This document shows positions 17,881 through 26,329 of a DNA stretch of 64,000 nt, piece after piece. The translations under genes and the position numbers were made by a program. Location of the stretch: NCBI RefSeq assembly GCF_000737705.1, contig NZ_JPRH01000003.1, positions 62,001-126,000 of the forward strand, in the 5' to 3' direction. This DNA is from Chryseobacterium soli. Lineage in GTDB: Bacteria > Bacteroidota > Bacteroidia > Flavobacteriales > Weeksellaceae. The notes beneath the pieces are model-generated. The model was not told where the DNA came from and made no database searches. It saw only the letters and a program-made list of their open reading frames with translations. Numbering within the stretch: position 1 is the stretch's first letter; each line of letters starts with the position of its first letter.

Positions 17881-18630
17881 TTATTTTGTTTTTTGTTCAG
17901 GGAATGATGCAGTAACTTCTCCCTGATCATTATAGAAATCCAGCTTGGCATTATTTGCTTTATCAATGTAAAACATAGCTTTAGGCATTCCTTTATCGTC
18001 GAACAGAAACAATCCGTTATTTTCACTTCTGGATTTTCCGAGCATAATTCTCGGAGCGCCGCCTATCAACCCCTGTTTTAGATATTCATCGTATTTCTGC
18101 TGCATAGCTTTGGGATCTTTTTTACGGAGTTCTTCCAGCTCTTTCATAATTTCTGCTGTTTTCAGCTGTAATTCTCCTACAGGCCGGTCGTTAAAAGCAA
18201 GACTGCTGGTGACGAACCGTTTGCCGCCTTTAGTATAATCCTGTGTTAAAAGCTGCATCACCTGATCTCCGTCGTACTGATCGTAGGTTAATGATAAACC
18301 GGAATTGTGTCCGTTTTCTTTTTTTTGTCCATCATAGATAAAACCACCACATTCAATACCGTCTTCGTTGAAGAATAACATTCCGGAGCGTTTTTTCCGG
18401 GCCTCATTTGTAGGGCGGGTATTGATTTTATCTTTTCCATTAGGGAATTTATCCACATTGGTAATAATCATTTTTACCGTTCCGTCTTTTTCAACAATAT
18501 TAATTCTTTCGACATCAATTTCAGTGAATTTTTGATTGCCACTATCTTTAAAAGCTGCGGAGACAAGGAACATCATTCCGATGACTGTGGCAAAGGCAAA
18601 TGCTCTTAAAAAAATCAATTCTCTATTCAT
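17881..18630 (-). CDS. Membrane-anchored protein with repeated beta units, unknown
   Basis: 249 residues. One N-terminal hydrophobic segment (9-26) is either an uncleaved anchor or a signal peptide. The rest has three similar units of the type G(M/L)xFFxDxGxExxxFxYD: SGMLFFNEDGIECGGFIYDG, NGLFLFDDKGMPKAMFYIDK and AKLDFYNDQGEVTASF. These suggest an internally repeated beta-fold exposed on the periplasmic side. A charged helix (ELQLKTAEIMKELEELRKKD) interrupts it. I know the pattern from uncharacterised Bacteroidota proteins but no function. It has its own terminator, and the two-component pair follows downstream. Confidence 0.7.
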   Translation of the reverse strand: MNRELIFLRAFAFATVIGMMFLVSAAFKDSGNQKFTEIDVERINIVEKDGTVKMIITNVDKFPNGKDKINTRPTNEARKKRSGMLFFNEDGIECGGFIYDGQKKENGHNSGLSLTYDQYDGDQVMQLLTQDYTKGGKRFVTSSLAFNDRPVGELQLKTAEIMKELEELRKKDPKAMQQKYDEYLKQGLIGGAPRIMLGKSRSENNGLFLFDDKGMPKAMFYIDKANNAKLDFYNDQGEVTASFPEQKTK

Positions 18631-18759
18631 GGGTGCTATATTTTATAGGACAAAACTATATGAATAGGTATTTCCCATCAATAAAAAAAGAATGAACAAA
18701 GGAATATATATTGTGAATGAAGGAATTTTTAAGATTAATCAATAATCCTGGTTATCTTA

Positions 18760-19518
18760 CTATTTGAAGGTCGCATGTTCATCATGGTATCCGTTGATGT
18801 TAGCAGTGCTTCCTTTTAACAGCTTAGGATTGACGGTTCCGGTTTTCTCTGCTGTGAATTGAAATGCCAGAATATCTAGCGTTTCGCCAGGTTTGGAAAA
18901 TTTTTCTTTTTTTAACGTGTAAGTTCCTGCCGGTCCAATTTTTAGGGTATCTGCGGGCTGTTCCATAAAGGTTTCCACATTGCTTTTTTCTTTGGTGTTT
19001 ACTTTAACGGTTTTAGACAGATATAAGACGTTTACATCCTGAAGGCCGGACCAATGGATAGAAAAATCTTGACTTAATGGTACCTCTTCTTTATAGATAA
19101 TATTTCTTGCACTGCTTAATTTAAGGGAAGGAACACTGCCCAGAAAAAACTTTTTACCGTTGGCTAATTGAATCTGAAACTCATATTGATTATTTTCCGG
19201 TGCTATCTTCTCTGTGTGGTATAGATACGTTTTGGTATAATATAGTCCCTGTACAATTTTGTACTCTATTTTTTTCCCATTCACAGTAATATTCACTGAA
19301 TCGTTGTCAAACATTTTACCTTTTCTGTCATATAAACTGACGGAAATGCTGTTGTCATTTTCATCAGTTAAGGTTTGGTAGATATCAATCACTGCTTTGA
19401 TATCAGAAATATCTGTAACCTTTGATGCCGGAATAGGTTCTGAACAGGAGCTGAAGAGAAAATAGAGGCCGCATAGCAGCATATAAAGCCTTATCTGTAC
19501 ATAGCTGTTGATTTTCAT
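18760..19518 (-). CDS. Putative lipoprotein, beta-rich, unknown function
   Basis: 252 residues. The N-terminus MKINSYVQIRLYMLLCGLYF then LFSSCSEP carries a lipobox-like LFSSC with the lipidated cysteine near residue 25. An internal Met at 13 could be the true start. The mature part is beta-rich (ISVSLYDRKGKMFDNDSV, YEFQIQLANGKKFF), like Ig-like ligand-binding lipoproteins, with no domain that I can name. It sits in a run of minus-strand genes for exported or unknown proteins (17.9-21.0 kb). Confidence 0.65.
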   Translation of the reverse strand: MKINSYVQIRLYMLLCGLYFLFSSCSEPIPASKVTDISDIKAVIDIYQTLTDENDNSISVSLYDRKGKMFDNDSVNITVNGKKIEYKIVQGLYYTKTYLYHTEKIAPENNQYEFQIQLANGKKFFLGSVPSLKLSSARNIIYKEEVPLSQDFSIHWSGLQDVNVLYLSKTVKVNTKEKSNVETFMEQPADTLKIGPAGTYTLKKEKFSKPGETLDILAFQFTAEKTGTVNPKLLKGSTANINGYHDEHATFK

Positions 19519-19619
19519 ATCATTATATTTTGGGTGAGAGTGTTAAATTACAAAAAATAGGATTAGAAGTATCCGGGAAATTTTGAACTGCCAGTATGAA
19601 ATAGTGCCTAAAGTAATGA

Positions 19620-20228
19620 TCAGTAAAACTGCTGTATGGTTTCAATAGCTCCGGTTTCCGTATCCAGAAAAAGATAAATGCTGCTGGTATCATGAAAAAA
19701 CGCACAATCTTTAATATCCACCTGAGCGAGAAAAAATAAAGGTTTGTCATTCTTTATCGGCCATTGTGGATTTTGTATCCATTTTGGTGGCTTCGACTGG
19801 TAGGTGAAAAGCTGAGCATATCTGGCTTTTATGAATTGGTTTACAGCTGATTTTGAAAGTGTTTTATCTGAAGGCAAAATATGTTTTTCAATAAATGCTG
19901 AATCTGCATCGATGTATTTTGGACTCAGCACAGATGCAAGATTGTATTCATTGGCATATTTTTCTGTGGGAGCTGTTTCAATTCCTGATCTCTCTAAAAA
20001 AAGTGCTGCTGTACCTTGCGCATTCAAAACACCAGCTGTACTGTTATAATCCTGTTCAGCCAGATACAAAAATGTATTGGTCCCCTCAAGGTAAGTTCCG
20101 TGCCAGTTGATCTCCGTTTCAGAAAGAAATTTTTGAAGAGAAGGACTGGTGTAAAGCTGCTGTTCAAATTCTTTCGGGGCAAGGCTTCCTTCAACAAATT
20201 TCATTAATAATTGTATTTCTTCTGTCAT
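19620..20228 (-). CDS. Unknown protein with DUF1963-like C-terminal motif
   Basis: 202 residues from the ATG at 20226-20228 (MTEEIQLLMKFVEGSLAPKE). A longer start at 20264 would overlap the upstream gene and adds MKRNNNLLTAQI. The N-terminal ~90 residues look like the small helical module seen in many bacterial immunity-type proteins (LMKFVEGSLAPKEFEQQLYTSP split over that span). The C-terminal part, PPKWIQNPQWPIKNDKPLFF followed by LAQVDI, recalls the PxWIQxPxWP...FLAQIDL signature of DUF1963/YwqG proteins. No signal peptide. Function unknown; an immunity role is only a guess. Confidence 0.6.
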   Translation of the reverse strand: MTEEIQLLMKFVEGSLAPKEFEQQLYTSPSLQKFLSETEINWHGTYLEGTNTFLYLAEQDYNSTAGVLNAQGTAALFLERSGIETAPTEKYANEYNLASVLSPKYIDADSAFIEKHILPSDKTLSKSAVNQFIKARYAQLFTYQSKPPKWIQNPQWPIKNDKPLFFLAQVDIKDCAFFHDTSSIYLFLDTETGAIETIQQFY

Positions 20229-20250
20229 AATTTGGGCTGTGAGTAGGTTG

Positions 20251-21036
20251 TTATTTCTTTTCAACAGTGACGTCTTTCAGTTCAAAAGGTATTTTCCTGA
20301 TGGATTTTTCGTTTTCTATCATCAGCTCAACCCGTACCTGATTGACCTCAGACGGAGACATCCCTTTTTTCAGTTTAACGAATTTATAAGTGATCCCTGT
20401 CTTTTTATTGCGAATGGACAGATTATCATATCCGGGATCTCCGTCATCATTGATGAAATACATTATTTTTTGTTTCTTGTTATACCGGTAAGCATAGATA
20501 AAATCATACGACTTGAAATCAATTTTTTTATAGTCTTCATCTTCATGTATTTTATAACTGAAATCAGGGAAAATTTTGTTGATTACGGTTGAATCTACAA
20601 TACTGAAATAAAGCTCAGGATTTTTGTCCGTTATTTTTTTATCAATCAGATTGGTATTTCGCGGGATATTTCCTAGGGTGCCCAGATCAAAATATGATCC
20701 GTTGGCTTTTGATGGGGTGAAATATTTCATAACCCCTTTTATATCTGCCGTTTTGAATGTGTGGTCCGGGATATAATACCGTTTTACCTTGTTTTCTCCG
20801 TTATTGTAGTTGTAATTAAGAGGATATTCCTTATTCTCTTTCCATACGTTTTTCTTATTATCGGTAACCGTTAAGGTATCAAAATCTATCAGATCGAACT
20901 TACTGGTCGGCTTATTCATCTCTATATCGATTTCAATAAAATAATCATATTGAGAAGCATAGGAAAGCTTTATGTTGTCCTGGGAGAAACACAGAGCGGA
21001 TATAGAGATCAAAAAGAGAAGAAGTAGTTTATTCAT
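20251..21036 (-). CDS. Exported protein, unknown function
   Basis: 261 residues. Signal peptide 1-19 (MNKLLLLFLISISALCFSQ), so exported. The mature part starts DNIKLSYASQYDYFIEIDIE, resembling the opening of GLPGLI-type proteins, but no GLPG motif is present. It includes YRYNKKQKIMYFINDDGDPG and a C-terminal VRVELMIENEKSIRKIPFEL segment. It ends 22 bp before the start of the DUF1963-like gene on the same strand, so the two may be one unit. Confidence 0.65.
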   Translation of the reverse strand: MNKLLLLFLISISALCFSQDNIKLSYASQYDYFIEIDIEMNKPTSKFDLIDFDTLTVTDNKKNVWKENKEYPLNYNYNNGENKVKRYYIPDHTFKTADIKGVMKYFTPSKANGSYFDLGTLGNIPRNTNLIDKKITDKNPELYFSIVDSTVINKIFPDFSYKIHEDEDYKKIDFKSYDFIYAYRYNKKQKIMYFINDDGDPGYDNLSIRNKKTGITYKFVKLKKGMSPSEVNQVRVELMIENEKSIRKIPFELKDVTVEKK

Positions 21037-21170
21037 TTTTTATATTGGGTGCCTGGTTTTGGTGAAGGTTAAATTAGTGAAAATATAAGTAAGGAAAATG
21101 AAAGCATTTCCTGTACGAAACACCCGTTAAGATTTCAAACTGTTTTTGATATCACTATGGACAGAACAGA

Positions 21171-21584
21171 TCAGTCTTCAATAGCTTCGATACCTTGTTG
21201 TTTCAATTTTTCAAGGTGCTCTTTCATTGTTTTGAGCTGTTCCTCGGAATGTCCTGTCCATTCGGTAACTTCTCCGATCACCTTAAAAGGATGCTGGGAA
21301 CGATAAGATTTTGTGGGATTACCCGGAAATTTTTTGTCTGTTAAATTGGGATCATCTTCAATCGGACCTGTAGGTTCTACCATATAAATTCGTTCTTTTC
21401 CCTCTCCGAAGGCCAGTTCGGCGCCCCATGTTGCTGCTTCCAAAGTAGCAGAAAGATAGATGTATTTTGCTTTTCTCTTGGTGCCATAGTTGGAGCTGAA
21501 GCCAATTTCGATGAGGTCTCCGGTTTTGAGATCTGCTTTTGTACCGTGGTAGTAGATAGCATTTTCTTTGGATGTGGTGTTCAT
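21171..21584 (-). CDS. arr: NAD(+)-rifampin ADP-ribosyltransferase
   Basis: 137 residues, the full size of Arr enzymes. The ATG at 21582-21584 (MNTTSKENAIYYHGTKADLK) is preferred; an upstream start at 21644 would add an unrelated 20 residues. The catalytic trio keeps family spacing: His13 (YYHGTKADL), Tyr43 (YIYLSA) and Asp78 (EDDPNLT), the same 30- and 35-residue intervals as His19/Tyr49/Asp84 of the mycobacterial enzyme. WGAELAFGEG, VEPTGPIEDDPN and KFPGNPTKSYRS match Arr-2 closely. It transfers ADP-ribose to the rifamycin hydroxyl at C23, inactivating the drug in the cytoplasm. No integron or IS flanks it, so it looks chromosomal and intrinsic. Confidence 0.93.
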   Translation of the reverse strand: MNTTSKENAIYYHGTKADLKTGDLIEIGFSSNYGTKRKAKYIYLSATLEAATWGAELAFGEGKERIYMVEPTGPIEDDPNLTDKKFPGNPTKSYRSQHPFKVIGEVTEWTGHSEEQLKTMKEHLEKLKQQGIEAIED

Positions 21585-21644
21585 AGAGGTTTTTTTGTGA
21601 TGTTGTATAAAGATAAAAACGGAATGAATCGTAATCTGGATCAA

Positions 21645-22028
21645 TTATAGCCCGAAATGTCTGTTATGATCTGAATTTTCGGGATTAATGAGTGCTTTGT
21701 TGCAATAGGTGGCTGCTTCGATTTCATGGATGCTGACCGCGAAGAAAGAAATATCCGGAAACAAAGCAGTAACATTCGTGCAGATTTGTTTTGAAAGTAT
21801 TGCCTTCTGTTCCGTACTGCGTCCTTCCATGATATAGCCGAAAATATGCAGGAAGCTATCCTTCTTATCCCCAAGCCTGTAATATTCATAGGGATGAAGC
21901 CTTACTTTAATATCATTGAGGGCAAATAATCCTGATGAATCGGCGGTTTCATACACCACGTTCATTATTTCTTCCGGCGTTCTCTGCTGAAGAATATTCT
22001 TTGAACATTCTATGATGAAATGAGGCAT
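21645..22028 (-). CDS. 5-carboxymethyl-2-hydroxymuconate isomerase-like tautomerase
   Basis: 127 residues with the start MPHFIIECS, so processing would leave the N-terminal Pro1 that is the catalytic base in the tautomerase superfamily. The pattern MPHFIxECS...SGLFALNDIKVRLHPYEYY...FLHIFGYIMEGRS...ISFFAVSIHEI matches CHMI (HpaF) proteins. In E. coli this enzyme acts in homoprotocatechuate breakdown, but none of that pathway is near, so the substrate here is open. It ends 60 bp upstream of the arr start on the same strand, and an arr read-through transcript is possible. Confidence 0.85.
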   Translation of the reverse strand: MPHFIIECSKNILQQRTPEEIMNVVYETADSSGLFALNDIKVRLHPYEYYRLGDKKDSFLHIFGYIMEGRSTEQKAILSKQICTNVTALFPDISFFAVSIHEIEAATYCNKALINPENSDHNRHFGL

Positions 22029-22116
22029 AACAATTTTTTATGATTTTTAGTTTATAAAAATAAATAAAATAATCATTTGATTTTGTTATTTCTCAGGATT
22101 AACAAGATCATATCGA

Positions 22117-22962
22117 TCAGTGAATTAGCACGATTTGATCCTGAAATTCATTTGCAGTGACAACTCCCATAACAAACTGATATTGAAGTTGTTCAATTTT
22201 TTCGTTTTTCGTCAGCGGTCTGTTATAAATAGTTTCTATCATCTGATCCTCGTCGGGTAATGATTCCAGTATATGCGTTTTTTGTTGGAATGCTTTAAAG
22301 TATCTGATCCCAAATTTCCTTTGCGAAATGGCATTAAAATGAATATTGTCAGGATTAGCTGTTAAACCTTTAGCAGACACAAAGTAACAGTGATCATGAT
22401 CTTCTGCAAATTTGATGAGTGCTTTATTGACTTCATGATACTCGCTAAAATATTGACCATACATACCATCTTGTAGAAAATCACCCAGTCCCCCAATGAT
22501 GAGCGGAATGTCCGGTACATTAAGTTCTTCTCTCAGGGTTTTTATAATAAGGGCCAGTTTTTCTCCATACAGCCTGTATTTTTCCCCGTTGCTGTCATTT
22601 TCTCCCTGATGCCATAGAATTCCGCGCAGCGTGCTGATTTTTTGTGCAGCTTTTGCCTGAAGAACTGCATTCTGAAATAATGCGCCTTCTACCGACCAGT
22701 CTTCCAGACTTGTACCGCCATCCGCACATGGAATTAGTGCAATATCATCTTGCTGATTATGAAATAAACGCCATGAAGAAGCAAAGGTAGCTGCCAGACT
22801 GATTCCGGAAGTAGAACGGTCAGGATTAACAGGTTCTGCCATCATTTGCCATCTTCCGTTTCTCAGCATTTTAATTTTTTCGTCATAAATAGGAGGGACT
22901 TCCTTTAAAAAACCACGACCTGCCATATTAGACTGGCCAATCATTAAAAATGAGTGTATCAT
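22117..22962 (-). CDS. SGNH-type sialate O-acetylesterase-like hydrolase
   Basis: 281 residues, no signal peptide, hence probably cytosolic. Block I carries the nucleophile Ser11 in FLMIGQSNMAGRG. The middle has ADGGTSLEDW and LWHQGENDSNG, and the C-terminal block NIHFNAISQRKFGIRYF carries the catalytic His. This is the SASA/DUF303 carbohydrate esterase pattern (family CE6-like). Usual members remove acetyl groups from sialic acid or xylan; the substrate here is unknown. It is 25 bp downstream of the TetR regulator gene on the same strand, so it is probably regulated by it. Confidence 0.85.
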   Translation of the reverse strand: MIHSFLMIGQSNMAGRGFLKEVPPIYDEKIKMLRNGRWQMMAEPVNPDRSTSGISLAATFASSWRLFHNQQDDIALIPCADGGTSLEDWSVEGALFQNAVLQAKAAQKISTLRGILWHQGENDSNGEKYRLYGEKLALIIKTLREELNVPDIPLIIGGLGDFLQDGMYGQYFSEYHEVNKALIKFAEDHDHCYFVSAKGLTANPDNIHFNAISQRKFGIRYFKAFQQKTHILESLPDEDQMIETIYNRPLTKNEKIEQLQYQFVMGVVTANEFQDQIVLIH

Positions 22963-22987
22963 TGTACTTGTGTATGTATTATTTTCT

Positions 22988-23599
22988 TTATTCTTTTAGT
23001 GCTTTGCAAACCTTTGAGAAAGTAGTCCATACCATTTCATCGGTTAAAACAAAAGGTAATCCACTGATACTTTTTCCCTGTTGATGAAAACGTAATAAGG
23101 TATATAACGGAGAGAAAGCAATTGACCAGTAAATTTCAAACGGAACTTCAGCGATTTCTCCTCTCTGCACTGTATTGGAAATAAAACGTAAAAGATTGTT
23201 TTTGAACTCACTCATAAACATTCCCGGCTTTTCGTTAAACATTTCAGCAAATTGATGACTGTAATGAGAATTGTTGATCTGTTCAAAGAAAGGAAGCAGC
23301 AGAGGATTTTTGAGGGCATAATTATATCGGTTTTTCCATTGTACACGCAGTCCTTCTTCCAAAGAAGAATCAGGATCGAATCCTTTATTGATTTCAGTTT
23401 CCATTTTGTTGCCTTCCTCAATGACAAGCTTTACAATGAGATCATCCTTATCTTTATAATATACATAAGGAGTTCCTACAGAGATATTGCATGCTTTTGC
23501 CAATTTATTGATTGTAAAACCATTCAGCCCTTCTTTTACAATAATTTCAATAGCTTTCTGTTTAATACTGTTTTCTTTATTAAGATCTCTGTTTCTCAT
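22988..23599 (-). CDS. TetR/AcrR-family transcriptional regulator
   Basis: 203 residues. The N-terminal helix-turn-helix spans about 10-58 (KAIEIIVKEGLNGFTINKLA, then KACNISVGTPYVYYKDKDDL), the standard TetR DNA-binding pattern. The remaining ~145 residues are an unclassified helical ligand domain. Upstream, 23 bp from the ATG, lies a 28-bp perfect inverted repeat that is probably its operator, so autorepression of itself and the esterase downstream is likely. The ligand is unknown. Confidence 0.92.
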   Translation of the reverse strand: MRNRDLNKENSIKQKAIEIIVKEGLNGFTINKLAKACNISVGTPYVYYKDKDDLIVKLVIEEGNKMETEINKGFDPDSSLEEGLRVQWKNRYNYALKNPLLLPFFEQINNSHYSHQFAEMFNEKPGMFMSEFKNNLLRFISNTVQRGEIAEVPFEIYWSIAFSPLYTLLRFHQQGKSISGLPFVLTDEMVWTTFSKVCKALKE

Positions 23600-23622
23600 A
23601 TTTATCTTATTATCAGATTAAT

Positions 23623-23650
23623 ATAATTAAATGAATGTTCATTTAATTAT
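23623..23650. promoter_or_regulatory. Probable TetR operator, 28-bp perfect inverted repeat
   Basis: ATAATTAAATGAA (23623-23635), centre TG, then TTCATTTAATTAT (23638-23650): 13-bp arms, every base matching. It lies 23 bp upstream of the TetR start and probably overlaps its promoter. The core GAATGTTC with A/T-rich arms is the usual form of TetR-family operators. The other flank faces the 3' end of the 256-aa gene, so only the TetR unit should respond. Confidence 0.75.
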
Positions 23651-23829
23651 AAATGCAAATGTATATATTTTAATCAATACAAAGCAGGTTGGCGTTAAAA
23701 ATTTTTATAAAATAAATGAATTTTCTTTGGACAGTTCCGGTTTTTTGTTGTCTTCTGGGTCTTCAATATATTTTTTTAACTCCGTTTTGTAATCCTCTGT
23801 TTTTTGCTAGCGTTAAGATAAAGGGCAAA

Positions 23830-24597
23830 TTACATTTTTTCAAAATATTTACCCTTGAACTGGTAATGGATCTTCTTTTCCGTGATTTTTGAATTATCAA
23901 GGATTAAAGGAATGCTGATGATCTTATTTTTTGGATCGTATTCAATATCATAATTGGTGATTTCATTATCCCTGTTAGAAGATGCGGTAAGATCAACTTC
24001 ATAGCCGAGCTGATTTTTAATTCCGCTTTGGGTTTTAATTAATTTCGCATTATGATTGAGTTTTGCTTCATCAATGGAAAAAACTTTGATGCTGTGATAG
24101 CTGAGTCCTGAACTCAAAATAGCCGTGTTTTGAGCGAGATAATATTTTTTGTTTTGAGACAGTATATCATTGATCTGATGATAAAAAGACTGGCCATCAC
24201 CTTCATTTTCGGTTTCTGTAGCTTCAGAATAGACTTTCTTATCCCCTTCATACTGGAAAACATTTTTAAAATCATGCATGGTTCCGCCCGTCCAGCTATC
24301 CCATGAATAAATCCTGAATTTCCCATCCTCAGAAGTCGTAATGATTAATCCGTTTTTTTTGAGTGCATTAAAATCATAATGTAAGGTCTCACGATTTGAG
24401 GCGGTATATTGCAGCAGCAGCTTTTCAAATTGGGTATTAGCTGTCTCAAGAGTATCATAATAATCTGGATTGCTTTGATTTTCAGGATTTATTTTCTGAA
24501 AAACAGCATTTAATTTTTTTTCAATTTCAGGTAATTTTTGCGCGAACGTATAATGGGTGGTTAGCAAAAACAGTACGATTACAAGTATTTTTTTCAT
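23830..24597 (-). CDS. Exported protein, unknown function
   Basis: 255 residues from the ATG at 24595-24597 (MKKILVIVLFLLTTHYTFAQ, signal peptide); the longer start at 24654 is rejected because it would bury the signal peptide. Mature part begins with a helical segment (LPEIEKKLNAVFQKINPENQ). It then has beta-rich sections (GKFRIYSWDSWTGGTMHDFK; KYYLAQNTAILSSGLSYHSI; ITNYDIEYDPKNKIISIPLI). No domain is recognised. It follows the VOC-family gene by 56 bp on the same strand, so it may share its transcript. Confidence 0.7.
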   Translation of the reverse strand: MKKILVIVLFLLTTHYTFAQKLPEIEKKLNAVFQKINPENQSNPDYYDTLETANTQFEKLLLQYTASNRETLHYDFNALKKNGLIITTSEDGKFRIYSWDSWTGGTMHDFKNVFQYEGDKKVYSEATETENEGDGQSFYHQINDILSQNKKYYLAQNTAILSSGLSYHSIKVFSIDEAKLNHNAKLIKTQSGIKNQLGYEVDLTASSNRDNEITNYDIEYDPKNKIISIPLILDNSKITEKKIHYQFKGKYFEKM

Positions 24598-24653
24598 TGA
24601 TGTGATGTTGAGTGATTGTATTTTATTTCGCTTAAATAGAGCTTGATGAATCA

Positions 24654-25037
24654 TTATGAATTACCTTTTTTACTTTTTAACTGAAAGACGTTTCCTTCCG
24701 GATCTGTTCCGTCACACAGCCAAAAATCATAATTGTCAAATGTTTTTATTGCTCTCATCTGGATGTTTCTGGATACAAATTCATTTCTTGCAGATTCTAT
24801 ATCCACATCAATTTCAAAAACAAGCTTTGTATTGTTATCAAATAGGTGTCCTTCTTCTATTTTTTCAAGGTACGAATCACTTATTGTATGCAATCCAATC
24901 TGTATCGCTCCTGCATTCAGAAGAACCCAAACCGTATCTTCTTCCATTACCTCTAAACGAAAGTTTTCGACATAGAAATTTTTAAGCAATTCAACATTTT
25001 TAACGTATAAAATGATGGTGTCAAAAGTTGCCTTCAT
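24654..25037 (-). CDS. VOC-family (glyoxalase/bleomycin resistance-like) protein
   Basis: 127 residues, one vicinal-oxygen-chelate domain with the usual two beta-alpha-beta-beta-beta halves: FDTIILYVKNVELLKNFYVE, LLNAGAIQIGLHT, KLVFEIDVDIESAR and WLCDGTDPEGNVFQLKSK. The last pattern, DPEGNxFQL, is diagnostic. Metal ligands are not secure: the expected first ligand H is I/L here (TIILYV), so it may be a non-metal member. The substrate is unknown. Confidence 0.8.
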   Translation of the reverse strand: MKATFDTIILYVKNVELLKNFYVENFRLEVMEEDTVWVLLNAGAIQIGLHTISDSYLEKIEEGHLFDNNTKLVFEIDVDIESARNEFVSRNIQMRAIKTFDNYDFWLCDGTDPEGNVFQLKSKKGNS

Positions 25038-25088
25038 GAATGGGTTTTAATAAAAGTAAAGATAAGAAAAGTCGCTCTATTAGTATTT

Positions 25089-25748
25089 TTAAAATAAAGG
25101 TTCTCCATTGAGATCCGTTGTCAGCACTTCACTCATATAATCGAAAAAAGGACGCATGGCCAATAAGGTAAGAAGGGCTTCTTTCTGAAAATTATCCGAT
25201 AAAACTTCTTTATCCGTAAATTTCCGCATCACGACATATTGCTTTTTTCTGATGAGATCAATGGCGGGATGATTTTTATCGAAACCTCGCGGAGCCGTTT
25301 TTACTGCTTCACCTTCAATATTTCCAAAATATTTTTTGAAAGTTGTATCAGATGTAATCTTATCTATTGCTGTTGTATTAAGTTCGAATTCTTTACGGAT
25401 ACGGAGTAAATCTTTGGTATCAGGACCCCAGAATCCACCTCCCACAAAACTGTTGTTGGGTTCCAGCTGAATATAATATCCACCTCTTAACATCGGTTTT
25501 GAGCGGGAATAGCCAACACCGAAATTATTTTTATAGGGCGTTTGATCTTTGGAAAAACGAACATCTCTATAAATTCTATATATGTGAATGCCTTTCAGAT
25601 TATCATATTCCTGAAGTTCAGTATAGATCTGATCAAAAAAAGCTTTGTTTTCTTTCACTATCAAATCATATTCTGATTTGTGCTGGGCAAACCATTCCCG
25701 ATTGTTATTTTTTTCCAGGTGTTTAAGAAATTCAAGTGCTTTCTTCAT
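25089..25748 (-). CDS. DUF2461 domain-containing protein (TIGR02453)
   Basis: 219 residues covering the whole DUF2461 family: ALEFLKHLEKNNNREWFAQH, KAFFDQIYTELQEY, then the signature IYRIYRDVRFSKDQTPYKNN and the glycine-rich YYIQLEPNNSFVGGGFWGPD. DUF2461 proteins are small cytosolic proteins of unknown function, common across bacteria and fungi. No signal peptide. It sits between the VOC-family gene and the GDYxxLxY pair, with about 50-90 bp on each side, which gives no functional clue. Confidence 0.88.
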   Translation of the reverse strand: MKKALEFLKHLEKNNNREWFAQHKSEYDLIVKENKAFFDQIYTELQEYDNLKGIHIYRIYRDVRFSKDQTPYKNNFGVGYSRSKPMLRGGYYIQLEPNNSFVGGGFWGPDTKDLLRIRKEFELNTTAIDKITSDTTFKKYFGNIEGEAVKTAPRGFDKNHPAIDLIRKKQYVVMRKFTDKEVLSDNFQKEALLTLLAMRPFFDYMSEVLTTDLNGEPLF

Positions 25749-25840
25749 GTTGTTGTATGAGTTTTAAAAGAAGTCATATAAACTTTAGGGTTTATTTTTA
25801 AAATGAAATTAAAAGTCTGAATGCAGGTGGAATAATGCTT

Positions 25841-26329
25841 TTATTTGATATTGTTCAGCTGTTCATCGTAAAGACCTATCAGCAAGCTGTTTCCGTTTTC
25901 ATCGATTTTTACGCCGCCGTATTTAGCCTTTTCATATTTTTTAGCTTGTCCTTCCTGAAAGAAGAAAGATTCTGCTCCTATATTGATATTCCATTCGTTG
26001 GGAGCAGTGTATTTAATGACATATTCACCCTTATTCAAAGGTGTTTTTTCTTGTTGGAATCTTATTCTTTCCGCAATGCCTTTATCATCAAGACGTACAA
26101 CACAATATCCTCGTTTAGGAAGGTATTTTGAATAGATGTTTTCTGATATGCTGTACCGTAAATTCATATAATCGCCCTGCATCAAAGAACGGGGATCAAC
26201 TGGAGCCAGCTGTAAAAGAACCAATTGTCCGCTTTTTAAGAGTTCTTCCTTTTTAGCAACGGAATAATTGAAATACACCAGCAAAATAACAAGGTTCAGC
26301 AGCATGATAATCCATTTATACTTTTTCAT
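25841..26329 (-). CDS. GDYXXLXY domain membrane-anchored protein
   Basis: 162 residues. One N-terminal membrane segment (6-24), then a periplasmic domain with the name-giving motif MQGDYMNLRY (50-59). Then come YCVVRLDDKGIAERIRFQQE and a conserved AKYGGVKIDENGNSLLIGLY. GDYxxLxY proteins are almost always encoded next to a DUF2157/DUF4401 polytopic protein, as here: the genes overlap by 14 bp. The function of the pair is unknown; a two-component membrane complex is the inference. Confidence 0.88.
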   Translation of the reverse strand: MKKYKWIIMLLNLVILLVYFNYSVAKKEELLKSGQLVLLQLAPVDPRSLMQGDYMNLRYSISENIYSKYLPKRGYCVVRLDDKGIAERIRFQQEKTPLNKGEYVIKYTAPNEWNINIGAESFFFQEGQAKKYEKAKYGGVKIDENGNSLLIGLYDEQLNNIK

